DNA of 64,000 bases from Nitrospirota bacterium. GTDB taxonomy: Bacteria; JACPQY01. Made by a program: the position numbers and the translations under genes. Positions within the stretch are counted from its first letter, which is position 1. Each line of letters starts with the position of its first letter. Where the stretch lies: assembly GCA_016180645.1 (NCBI GenBank), contig JACPAV010000011.1, positions 94,398 through 158,397 of the forward strand. The letters are read 5' to 3'. The notes under the pieces were generated by a model. The model did no database searches. It was not told where the DNA came from and worked only from the letters and a program-made list of their open reading frames with translations. This document shows, piece by piece, positions 1-8,960 of the stretch.

Positions 1-16
1 CCTGTAGGATACCGCC

Positions 17-2524
17 GTGCCTTCTCTGCCCCCCTCCGGTCGCAAGCGCCGTCCACGGAGATTTTTCCTCCGCGCTGCTGCCGTCGCCACGTGCATCTCC
101 ATGGCGCACTGTGCCTCCAGGGCCGAGAAGAATCCCGATGGAACCGTGTACGGCCAATGGTTCGAGGCGGGTGGCGAACCGCGTTTCCATTACGTAGGAC
201 CCGTGGTCAGCCCCCAGATTACAACCCAAGGAGAGGCTTCCGTGCCTCTTCAACTGTTCGGTAACGACGCATGGTCGGCTTTCGCCGACACACGCGGCCG
301 GGTTGGTTTCTTCCTTAGGACGGGCGGCCCCATGTGGCTGGGCCACCCGAATCCGGATCGGGGCCGGCCCGGCTCAGGCTGGGGGACATGGACCGACTCG
401 ACAGGAGCTCGCATCGCACGGCGGGACGCCGAACCGAAGCCCGGCGCCGCCGTCTTCACCCACCGCTCCGTGTCGTTTGAGTCGAATTCCGACGGCCTCC
501 ACGTCACGCAATCGCTCCACTTCCCAGCCGGAGTCGAGTTGGCGGCCGAGAAAGAAGTTCGAATCGAACAAACGCCCAACCGGCAGGGCACGTGGACCGA
601 TGTCTGGGATCTGACACCGCAGCCGCTCCTCGCCGCGCTGCTGATCGGCGGGAGCATCACCCGATCCGTAGAGGATTCGCGACTCCGGTGGAACAACCGA
701 TACCGGTTCAACACGAGGCAGGTGGACCGCCGCGAGGTTCGTGTGGATATCGATGCCTTGGAGTCCGAGGCCACCAAACCGCCTGCCGATTTTGGATCCT
801 ACCCAAGGCAGCTTACCCTTCGTTCGCTCGATGCCGACATCGAATCCTTTGAACTGAAACCGCCGCTGGTCATCTCTCTGAACGTACCGACCCCATCAGG
901 TTCAAGACCGCTCACTCTCCGCTTTCGCCTGGAGGTCACCCCTGCGGGCGGCACGGAGCCCGCTCCCTCGAAAGGACCACGCGGCCCGAGAGATATCGTC
1001 GAGTTTCGGGGACCCGAAGTCCCATCGTGGCTGACACGGGAGATACAGTGGCACAGCGGCCAGATTGCAGCTTCAGCGGCCTACGATGGCGCGTTCCACG
1101 AAACCTTCGTCGATCAGGGCTCGGCCTATCTCTACCTCCAGGGACTCAGCGGCGCCGTGCGGGACTACGTGCTTCATGCCCTGGCCCTGATCCCCACGCG
1201 ACCGGATCTCGCCCGCGGCAATCTGCGCGTGGCGATGCGCTTCACCCAATCGGACGGCCACATCACCTACGGCTCGTTCGGTTTCGGAAACCTGACGGAC
1301 GCGGGAATTCGCGACGAGAGCACCGATCTCGATATCTTTCTCCTCTGGGGCCTCGCGCGGTACGTTCTGGAAACGCGCGATTTCGGATTCCTGGACGAGA
1401 TTGTCCCGTTCGCGGATAAGGGAGAGTCCACCGTGCGCCACCGTATCGAGCTCGCGTTCAGCCATCTCATGAACGTCACGCAAACCGGGCCCAACGGATG
1501 GATCCGGGTGGGAACCGGCGATTGGTCGGATGGCATCATTCTGTTCAGCAAAGATCCCATCCTGACCCGCGCGAAAGGAGAATCGTTTTTCAACACAGCC
1601 ATGGCGCTCGCCGTGCTTCCCAGGTCCATCGAACTTGTGGGCCAGTGGAATCCGGTGGTGGCCATCGTTGCCCAAAGCTGGCTCGAATCCATGCGCACGG
1701 CAGCCCGATCCGCGTGGAGCGGGCGTTGGTATGTCCGCGGAAGCTTTGGCGATGGAAGTGTCCTTGGGGCGGATCGGATTTTCCTCGAGAGCAACCTGTT
1801 TGCCTTGTGGGCGGGGCTAGGCGATGAAGTTCAACGCGCGACGCTCACTCAGGCTCTGGACGAACAGCTCGATCGCGATGAGCCTCTCGGCGCCCGGAAC
1901 GTATTCCCACCCGCCGAAGTCGCCGGTGAGCTGCTCAAACCGGGGTGGGACGTCAACGGTGGCACGTGGGCCGCGCTGAACGGCCTCCTCGCCCTGGCGT
2001 ACACATCAATCGACCCGCTTCGAGCTTGGAAATCATTCCTTGAAGGCTCGCTCCATCAGCACGAGATCACCTACCCGAATATCTGGTATGGGATCTGGAC
2101 CGGACCGGACAGTTACAATGCGTCCTATGCCGAACGTCCGGGTGAAACATTCGTGCACATCGCCACCTCCATGGCGGATTTTCCCGCGGCCAACATGAAT
2201 GTTCACAGCGGCCCACTCATGGCGCTGGACGATCTCGTCGGAATTCAACCGCTGGCCGAAGGGATCCATATCCGTCCCAGCCTTCCACTGAAGGAGTGGA
2301 GCTATCGGAGCGCCGTGCTTTCAATCCAATGGGGAAAGAATGCCGTTACCCTTGATTACCACTTGGACCATCCATCCACCGATCTTTGGCGGATCACCTA
2401 TCCTTCCCATTGGGGGGCTGTCTGCGATCCTTCGGGAAATCGTATCGCGGACGCGGGTCGAGGAGAGGTCGTGATCCCGCTCGAAGAGGCCGAACTTCGC
2501 CCCTGCCCCCAGTCGATTCGATAA
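17..2524 (+). CDS. Exported six-hairpin (GH94/GH63-like) glycosidase or phosphorylase-like protein
   Basis: 835 aa with a GTG start. The basic N-terminus carries RRFFLR followed by a hydrophobic stretch, which looks like a twin-arginine export signal ending near SMAHCASRA. The second half (about residues 330-790) has the helix-rich pattern of (alpha/alpha)6 glycosidases. GDWSDG at about 501-506 matches the GDWNDG catalytic-region motif of GH94/GH63-type enzymes. The C-terminal 70 residues (IHIRPSLP and after) resemble the beta-sandwich cap of such proteins. Substrate is unknown; periplasmic glucan or oligosaccharide breakdown is inferred. No sugar transporter or partner gene lies nearby. Only 16 bases of upstream sequence are visible, so operon context cannot be judged. 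Confidence 0.7.
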   Translation: MPSLPPSGRKRRPRRFFLRAAAVATCISMAHCASRAEKNPDGTVYGQWFEAGGEPRFHYVGPVVSPQITTQGEASVPLQLFGNDAWSAFADTRGRVGFFLRTGGPMWLGHPNPDRGRPGSGWGTWTDSTGARIARRDAEPKPGAAVFTHRSVSFESNSDGLHVTQSLHFPAGVELAAEKEVRIEQTPNRQGTWTDVWDLTPQPLLAALLIGGSITRSVEDSRLRWNNRYRFNTRQVDRREVRVDIDALESEATKPPADFGSYPRQLTLRSLDADIESFELKPPLVISLNVPTPSGSRPLTLRFRLEVTPAGGTEPAPSKGPRGPRDIVEFRGPEVPSWLTREIQWHSGQIAASAAYDGAFHETFVDQGSAYLYLQGLSGAVRDYVLHALALIPTRPDLARGNLRVAMRFTQSDGHITYGSFGFGNLTDAGIRDESTDLDIFLLWGLARYVLETRDFGFLDEIVPFADKGESTVRHRIELAFSHLMNVTQTGPNGWIRVGTGDWSDGIILFSKDPILTRAKGESFFNTAMALAVLPRSIELVGQWNPVVAIVAQSWLESMRTAARSAWSGRWYVRGSFGDGSVLGADRIFLESNLFALWAGLGDEVQRATLTQALDEQLDRDEPLGARNVFPPAEVAGELLKPGWDVNGGTWAALNGLLALAYTSIDPLRAWKSFLEGSLHQHEITYPNIWYGIWTGPDSYNASYAERPGETFVHIATSMADFPAANMNVHSGPLMALDDLVGIQPLAEGIHIRPSLPLKEWSYRSAVLSIQWGKNAVTLDYHLDHPSTDLWRITYPSHWGAVCDPSGNRIADAGRGEVVIPLEEAELRPCPQSIR

Positions 2525-2708
2525 TGGTGGTCACATGCCAAGGAAGTATCAAAATTGACACTTTTTTTTGCCGAAGTGTAGAGGAGTTACGCCGATTCCG
2601 GAAATCTCAGAAACGGCGCCACGGATCGGGCGGATCCGCTTGAAAAACACTGCAATTTCAACTAACAAAAGACTTGGTGATGGCCTCCTCGTTGCGAATA
2701 GTCACGGC

Positions 2709-3857
2709 ATGACAACGACCAGCAAAATAGTACTTTCTTCGGTTCTGGCAATCGGCATACTCGCGATCTTGGCCAATTCTTCCTTTGCCACTGACTACTA
2801 TGATTTGGCCGGTCACTGGTCCCCCGTCGTCTTCCAAGACACGGCGACCAAAGACAGCAACATCAGCCAGGATTTCATCACCCATTTCAATTTCGACGGC
2901 AACTACAACGCCTACGACAACTGGGAGAACCAGCCGAACGTCAGCAACCCCGGTTACATCTACTTCAGCGTGGTGGAGAGCCAAACTCACTACTACATCA
3001 TCTACTCGTTCTTCCATCCCCGCGACTGGGAACAAATCTGCACCGGGCTTTTCACCGAGTGCCACGAGAACGACGGCGAGCAGATCCGGCTGATCATCGC
3101 GAAAGACGGCAGCGCATATGGGACGCTCCAAGTGATGGAGACTCAGGCGCACGGCTCCGTTTCTTCCCACAAGCCTTCAGGGAGCCCCGTTACCGGCGGC
3201 AAAAAAAGTCTCGACACCGACGTCAGTTATGAAAACGGCTCCCACCCCCGCATCTACGTGGAAGCGCACGGACACGGCCCGTTCCCCTGCGACAGCCGAT
3301 GCGCCGATTTCCCGGGCGGAGACGGCGTGGTCTATCGCTTCAAGGGCAAGGCGGAAGTTCCCTCCAGCGCGAATGATTCCGACGTCGCCTACGACTTGAT
3401 CGATGAACTTGCCGATCTTTGGCTTCGACGCCACGATGCCGGGAACGGCAACCCCTTTGACAAAGCCGTTCAGTACAGCGGCGTCCGCCTGGGCGCAATC
3501 GGCAAGCCCATCGGGAAGGATTTCGGCGGCGATACGTACGGCGGCGGCGGCCATCCCGGTTGGGGATGGGGTGGAAAAGACGGAGTGAACTCGGGCGACT
3601 GGCTCATCGATGCCGCTTACGTCGCGCAGCTCTGGTACACGATTCCCAATGAGAACGATCCCGGATTCCTGACCTACACCTTCAATCGCTATCTCGACGA
3701 CCTCAAGGCCGAATCCTCCACCGGCGGCGGTGGGGGCGGTGGCGGCGATACGGGCGGCGGCGGCTGCACGATGGTGGCGGCCTCGGACGGTACCGGCTCA
3801 CTCGCGCTGTTGCTCCTCTCGCTCGGGTTCGTGGCCTTCCGCCGCCATTTGAGCTGA
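2709..3857 (+). CDS. Secreted protein with Gly-rich/Cys C-terminal sorting tail, function unknown
   Basis: 382 aa. I chose the ATG at 2709 because it opens a normal signal peptide (MTTTSKIVLSSVLAIG to about SFATDYY); upstream in-frame codons do not look coding. The mature part has FFHPRDW and HENDGEQI motifs, rich in His, Asp and aromatic residues, which recall Vps62-like or other surface proteins, but I cannot assign a function. The C-terminus is a run of Gly, then GGGCTMV, a hydrophobic helix and Arg-Arg-His. This is the layout of MYXO-CTERM/JDVT-CTERM-type signals, which are cleaved by a dedicated intramembrane protease and leave a surface-anchored protein. The same tail ends the phosphoesterase at 15841-17139. 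Confidence 0.7.
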   Translation: MTTTSKIVLSSVLAIGILAILANSSFATDYYDLAGHWSPVVFQDTATKDSNISQDFITHFNFDGNYNAYDNWENQPNVSNPGYIYFSVVESQTHYYIIYSFFHPRDWEQICTGLFTECHENDGEQIRLIIAKDGSAYGTLQVMETQAHGSVSSHKPSGSPVTGGKKSLDTDVSYENGSHPRIYVEAHGHGPFPCDSRCADFPGGDGVVYRFKGKAEVPSSANDSDVAYDLIDELADLWLRRHDAGNGNPFDKAVQYSGVRLGAIGKPIGKDFGGDTYGGGGHPGWGWGGKDGVNSGDWLIDAAYVAQLWYTIPNENDPGFLTYTFNRYLDDLKAESSTGGGGGGGGDTGGGGCTMVAASDGTGSLALLLLSLGFVAFRRHLS

Positions 3858-3908
3858 TCCACCCCCCACACCCTTCAACTCTTAGCCGAAGGGGTCTACA
3901 ATGCCCCG

Positions 3909-4742
3909 ATGCAAATCAGTGAGGGCACGGCGGTTTTGTTCTATCTGGATGCGCGCCGAACGTATCTGAAAACGGTCCATCCCGGGGACAAGCTTCACAC
4001 CCACAAGGGGATGATCTCGATGGACGATGCCATCGGCCACCCCTTCGGAGACTCCATTCGCACCCACCTCGGGAACACCGTCATTCTCCTGGAACCGACA
4101 CTCGAAGACATGATGATGAAAATCCAGCGGCAGACCCAGATCATCTATCCCAAGGAGGCGGCCCTCATCATCCTCAAGGCCGGTGTCCTGAAAGGATATC
4201 GCGTTTTGGAGGTGGGATTCGGCTCGGGCGCTCTCACCATGGCGCTGGCGAATGCCGTGGGGGATACCGGAAAGGTCTACGCCTATGATCGTCGCGAAGA
4301 CAGGATCGAGAAGGCCCTTCGCAATACGCGGTGGCTCAATCTCACCCACACGATCCAGTTCAAGACGGCCTCGATCCCGGACCGGTACGACGAATCGGAT
4401 CTGGATGCGGCCATGGTGGATGTGCCTGAACCGTGGGAAGTGGTCGAACCTGTCTGGACCGCCCTTCGGGGCGGCGGACGCTGGGTGAGCCTGTCCCCCA
4501 CGTACAATCAGGTGGAGAAGACCGCTATCGCGTTGGGTCGAGGCGGGTTCATCTTCCTCGAGACGATCGAAATACTTACGCGGATCATTCTGGCCCGGGA
4601 AGGAAGAACTCGGCCGTTCGAGCGGATGATCGGGCACACGGCATTCCTGACCTTCGCCAGGAAGATCAATGAACGTCGAGCGGAGCCCGTCCCCGAGGTG
4701 CCGGCCGGAGAGGAATCGCCAGAGGCGGTCGAGCCCACATGA
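3909..4742 (+). CDS. trmI: tRNA (adenine-58-N1)-methyltransferase TrmI
   Basis: 277 aa, the usual length for bacterial TrmI. It methylates A58 in the T-loop of tRNA using SAM. The N-terminal beta domain (about 1-75) includes HTHKGMI and a basic surface. The Rossmann domain follows with IIYPKEAALI and the SAM loop EVGFGSGALTMALA (about 99-112). The DLDAAMVDVPEPWE segment supplies the catalytic-pocket Asp. Its stop overlaps the next gene's start as ATGA, so the two are translationally coupled. It is the first gene of an operon with a sulfur-carrier/RadC fusion and ttuA. TrmI and TtuA modify neighbouring T-loop positions (58 and 54), so the grouping makes biological sense. Confidence 0.9.
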   Translation: MQISEGTAVLFYLDARRTYLKTVHPGDKLHTHKGMISMDDAIGHPFGDSIRTHLGNTVILLEPTLEDMMMKIQRQTQIIYPKEAALIILKAGVLKGYRVLEVGFGSGALTMALANAVGDTGKVYAYDRREDRIEKALRNTRWLNLTHTIQFKTASIPDRYDESDLDAAMVDVPEPWEVVEPVWTALRGGGRWVSLSPTYNQVEKTAIALGRGGFIFLETIEILTRIILAREGRTRPFERMIGHTAFLTFARKINERRAEPVPEVPAGEESPEAVEPT

Positions 4743-5713
4743 TCCGGGTGACGTTCAACCACAAGGTCCTGGAATTCGAGGGCTCCATGACCACCGGGCA
4801 GCTTTTGAAAAAGATGAATCTCCTCCCGGAAGTCGTTCTGGTCGCCAAGAATGGCGAAATCGTCACGGAAGACGAGTTCCTCCGCCCCGAAGACGAAGTC
4901 GAAATTATCCGCGCCATTTCTGGTGGAGCGGATCCGGCAAGCCTGCCTCGTTCCAACTCCGTTCCCGGCCCCATCCCCGATGGGGCCCGCGTTTCCTATA
5001 GAATCCCCATAAAAGATTGGCCCGATAGCGATCAGCCGAGGGAAAAGCTGATTCAAATGGGACCGGATTCTCTGAACGATGCCGAACTGCTGGCCATTCT
5101 GCTCCGCACGGGAGTGAAAGGCCTCAGCGCGGTGGACCTCGCCCGGCAGGTCCTCAAGGACGTGGGCGGATGGGCCGTGCTTGCCCGCTCCGATGCCGCC
5201 GACTACCAAGGTGTGAAGGGCTTGGGGCCGGCAAAAATTGCCCAGATTCTCGCCGCGCTGGAAATCGGCCGCCGGGCGGCCCATGCTCCGAAGCCGGACG
5301 AATTGTACATCCGCGGCTCCGGGGACGTTTTTCAACTTGTTTCTCCCAAGCTGCGGGACCTAAAGAAAGAAGTGCTCGACGTGCTCTTTCTCAATTCACG
5401 TAATCATGTGCTGGCCCAGGAGCGCCTCAGCAGGGGAACCGTCAACCGGAGCAGCGTGTTCGCCCGCGAGATTGTGGAGCGCGCACTCCGCCGGGGCGCC
5501 GCGGCTCTGATTCTCATCCACAACCATCCTTCCGGAGATCCTGCGCCCAGCGCAGAGGACGAACGCGTGACCCAGGAAATGGTGTGGGCCGGTGAAATCC
5601 TCAACCTGTGCGTTTTGGATCATGTGATCATCGGCGGGAACCGCCATTTCAGCTTTGCGGATGAGGGAAAGATCGAGGCCATGCGCTCGAAAGCCAGGGA
5701 CAAACGAAAATGA
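4739..5713 (+). CDS. TtuB-like ubiquitin-fold sulfur carrier fused to RadC-type JAMM protein
   Basis: 324 aa in two parts. Residues 1-63 look like a complete ThiS/MoaD/TtuB beta-grasp carrier ending in AISGG, the same ending as free TtuB, but translation continues (ADPASLP). A Pro/Ser-rich linker (64-84) leads to RadC. This begins with IPIKDWPDSDQPREKL, then a helix-hairpin-helix (VKGLGPAKIAQILAALEIG), then the JAMM zinc site HNHPSGDPAPSAED (H261, H263, D274). JAMM proteases cut after Gly-Gly of ubiquitin-like proteins in other systems, so the fusion may process itself. It overlaps trmI and ttuA by 4 bases each. RadC alone has an uncertain role; the annotation 'DNA repair' is historical. The domain architecture is read directly; cleavage is inference. 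Confidence 0.85.
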   Translation: MIRVTFNHKVLEFEGSMTTGQLLKKMNLLPEVVLVAKNGEIVTEDEFLRPEDEVEIIRAISGGADPASLPRSNSVPGPIPDGARVSYRIPIKDWPDSDQPREKLIQMGPDSLNDAELLAILLRTGVKGLSAVDLARQVLKDVGGWAVLARSDAADYQGVKGLGPAKIAQILAALEIGRRAAHAPKPDELYIRGSGDVFQLVSPKLRDLKKEVLDVLFLNSRNHVLAQERLSRGTVNRSSVFAREIVERALRRGAAALILIHNHPSGDPAPSAEDERVTQEMVWAGEILNLCVLDHVIIGGNRHFSFADEGKIEAMRSKARDKRK

Positions 5714-6873
5714 GATGTACCCCGTGCGGACAAAAGGCCATCGTTCACCTCCCAGCCTATCGTCTGCGATTGTGCAAAACGTGCTATCCCGCATGGTTCG
5801 AAAAACATACACAGCGGACGATCGAACGGCTGAAAATGTTCACGCGGCAGGATCGGGTCCTCGTTGCCGTCTCCGGCGGCAAGGACAGCCTCGGCCTCTG
5901 GCACGCTCTTCTAAAACTCGGATACGAAACAGACGGGTTCTACATTCACCTGAGGATCCAATCCGATCACCGCGACGAGGGAGCACCCCCCCCCCCACCC
6001 TACTCGGAGGACTCCCTGACGTTCGCCCAAGCCTATGCAGACCGGATCGGGAGGAAGCTCCACGTCGTCGACCTCCAGGAAACGCTCGGCTTCGGCATCC
6101 CGGAAATTCGCCGGGCCGCGCGTCGCCCGCCCTGTTCACCCTGCGGAACCATCAAACGCCACTACATGAACAGCGTCGCCATCGAGGGCGGATTCGCCGT
6201 CATGGCCACGGGACACAACCTCGACGATGAGGTGGCAACGCTTTTCTCGAATACCCTGCGATGGGATATGGACTATCTATCACGCCAACACCCTGTCCTT
6301 CCGGCCGCGGAGGGCTTCGCGCGCAAAGTGAAACCCTTCTGCTTCTTCTCCGAGAAGGAAACGGCGCTATACGCCCGCGTGGAGGGGATCCCTTACGTGT
6401 ACGACGAGTGCCCTTTTGCGGCCGGCGCCACTTCGCTGCACATGAAAGACGTGATCAACCGGCTCGAACACGATTCTCCCGGGATGAAGCGGACCTTCCT
6501 GGCGAATTTCCTCAAAGCCAAGGATCGTCTCCCGACCGCCCCCAAACCGGAGATGCGCCCTTGCAAGGAATGCGGCGCAATGACCCCATCGCGATTCCAC
6601 TCGCCGTCCCCGGAGCGGAGCGGAGGGGGCGGGGCAGATCCCCATGTAGAATCCGTTCGCCGTCCCGGTGCCGGTCCGAATGAATCTCCATCCACCGTCC
6701 CCGAAGGGGGCCGGAGCGAAGCGGAGCGGGGCGGGGCGCCCACTCCCGCGGAAGTATGCGCCTTCTGCCGCCTCCGGGACCTTACTCGGAACAAGGAAGC
6801 GGCAAGAGTGGAGGCGCTCCACAATCCGATCCCGCGCCCCATGACGACCGCCGAGGACGGCTCGGTTCCCTGA
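5710..6873 (+). CDS. ttuA: tRNA-5-methyluridine(54) 2-sulfurtransferase (TtuA family)
   Basis: 387 aa; TtuA proteins are usually around 300-330. TtuA adenylates U54 of tRNA and replaces its O2 with sulfur delivered by TtuB-thiocarboxylate. Features seen: N-terminal zinc ribbon C3/C6/C22/C25, PP-loop SGGKDS (55-60), the iron-sulfur cysteines C142, C145 and C234, GHNLDDE (168-174), and a C-terminal zinc ribbon C285/C288 and C350/C353. Two oddities stand out. A run of eleven C bases encodes the loop GAPPPPP. A roughly 55-residue low-complexity insert (about 294-348) separates the two halves of the last zinc ribbon. The preceding gene carries a TtuB-like domain, which supports TtuA over the related TtcA/Ncs6 enzymes. 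Confidence 0.88.
   Translation: MRCTPCGQKAIVHLPAYRLRLCKTCYPAWFEKHTQRTIERLKMFTRQDRVLVAVSGGKDSLGLWHALLKLGYETDGFYIHLRIQSDHRDEGAPPPPPYSEDSLTFAQAYADRIGRKLHVVDLQETLGFGIPEIRRAARRPPCSPCGTIKRHYMNSVAIEGGFAVMATGHNLDDEVATLFSNTLRWDMDYLSRQHPVLPAAEGFARKVKPFCFFSEKETALYARVEGIPYVYDECPFAAGATSLHMKDVINRLEHDSPGMKRTFLANFLKAKDRLPTAPKPEMRPCKECGAMTPSRFHSPSPERSGGGGADPHVESVRRPGAGPNESPSTVPEGGRSEAERGGAPTPAEVCAFCRLRDLTRNKEAARVEALHNPIPRPMTTAEDGSVP
5986..5996 (+). repeat. Homopolymeric tract of 11 C inside ttuA
   Basis: Eleven consecutive C encode part of a Pro loop at about residues 92-96 of TtuA. Tracts of this length commonly slip during replication, and a one-base change would end the protein early. Confidence 0.9.
6604..6738 (+). 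repeat. GC-rich repeat-derived insert within ttuA
   Basis: Two related units (6604-6634 and 6695-6738) share the pattern CCGTCCCCG, then GGAGCG/GAAGCGGAG, then GGGGCGGGG. They encode Ser/Gly/Pro/Glu-rich sequence between the two CxxC pairs of the C-terminal zinc ribbon. An inverted, non-coding relative lies at 55693-55716. The insert keeps the frame. It looks like a dispersed palindromic repeat that landed in a loop and was tolerated. Confidence 0.6.
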
Positions 6874-6888
6874 TCCATTCTCACCCTC

Positions 6889-8384
6889 ATGAAACCTGAC
6901 CTGAAGGAATTCATGCATCTGGCGGAAACGTACTCCGTCATCCCCGTCCGGGAGGTCATCCTGGCGGACGACGAGACTCCATTGACCGCCTATCGGAAGA
7001 TCGTCGGCAACCGTCCCGGTTATCTCCTAGAAAGCGTGGAGGGACCGGAACAGTGGGGGCGATACAGCTTCATCGGCCTGGACCCCGAAACCGTGTTTCG
7101 AAGCCGGGGAAACCGGTTCGAGATCCACCGCAACGGATCCACTCGAAAAGGGACCGGCCACCCCCTTGAAGCGCTCCGCGGGATCATGAACGATTATCGT
7201 CAGGCTCCTGCTCCGGAATTGCCGCGATTCAGCGGCGGCGCCGTCGGCTTTTTCTCCTACGACGTCGTGAGGTTCATCGAACGGCTGCCTGCGCGCGCCA
7301 AGGATGACCTCCACCTTCCTGATGCCTGCTTCTTTGTCGGAGGACCGATGGTCATCTTCGACCGCAACCACCATACCCTGACCCTGCTGGTCAACGCACG
7401 GAAGGGGAAGGGATCGAATCCCCGGCGAGTGTATGAACAGGCCGTCCGCACGCTCAGGGCGATGAAGCGAAGGCTCCAGATGGCTCATCGCCCACCTGCG
7501 CTGCCTAAAATCCCCCTGCGTCCGCCCACCCCCAACATGGAACGGTCCCGGTTCGAAAACATCGTGGAGTCCGCGCGCAACTACCTGATTCGCGGGGACG
7601 CCATTCAAGTGGCCGTTTCCCGAAGACTGGAGTACCACTCGCGGCTCGACCCGTTCACGCTGTACCGCGCCTTGCGGTTTACCAATCCATCCCCGTACAT
7701 GTTCTATCTCAATTTCGGCGATCTCCGACTGATCGGCTCGTCCCCGGAAATCCTCGTTCGACTCGAAGACCGGAAACTGATCACACGTCCCATCGCCGGA
7801 ACACGCCCCCGAGGTAGGACCCCGGAAGAGGATAAGAACCTGGAGCAAGAGCTGCGCAAAGACCCGAAGGAAATGGCCGAACATATCATGCTCGTGGACC
7901 TCGGCCGCAACGATATCGGGCGGGTCGCCGTCGAGGGAAGCGTAAAGGTCACGGATCTCATGTTCGTCGAACGCTACTCCACGGTGATGCACCTCGTCTC
8001 CAACGTCGTGGGGCGGCTTCAATCCGGCCTGGATGCCTTCGACGTGTTCTCGTCCTGTTTCCCCGCGGGGACGCTGACCGGCGCGCCGAAGGTGCGGGCG
8101 ATGGAAATTATCGAAGAACTGGAGCCCACGCGTCGGGGCTTCTACGCCGGCAGTGTCGGGTATTTCGGATTCGGCGGGAATATGGACATGTGCATCACGA
8201 TTCGCAGCATCCTCCACCGGAGAGGCCGGTTTTATGTGCAGGCCGGGGCGGGCATCGTCGTGGACTCCGTTCCCGATCGTGAGTACGTGGAAACCGAGAA
8301 CAAGGCGCTTGGCCTGAAACGTGGCCTGAAACGTGCTTTTGACCTGGCCGCCCGGGGCTTGGTCCCTGAAGGAGAGGAGATCCG

Positions 8385-8388
<4 letters not shown>
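6889..8388 (+). CDS. trpE: Anthranilate synthase component I
   Basis: 499 aa, full length for TrpE. It makes anthranilate from chorismate using ammonia passed from TrpG, the first step of tryptophan synthesis. The N-terminal domain includes [19 protein letters not shown], which carries the LLES-type tryptophan feedback site. The C-terminal chorismate-binding domain includes [43 protein letters not shown] and the final [17 protein letters not shown]. It starts 15 bases after ttuA and overlaps trpG by GTGA. I saw no clear Trp leader peptide or attenuator in the short gap, and no other trp genes follow, so the rest of the pathway is encoded elsewhere. Confidence 0.95.

Positions 8389-8956
<568 letters not shown>

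Positions 8957-8960
<4 letters not shown>

Noticed and set aside
6873-6888. Tryptophan leader peptide or attenuator before trpE
   Set aside because: The gap from ttuA is only 15 bases, with no Trp codon cluster or paired hairpins.
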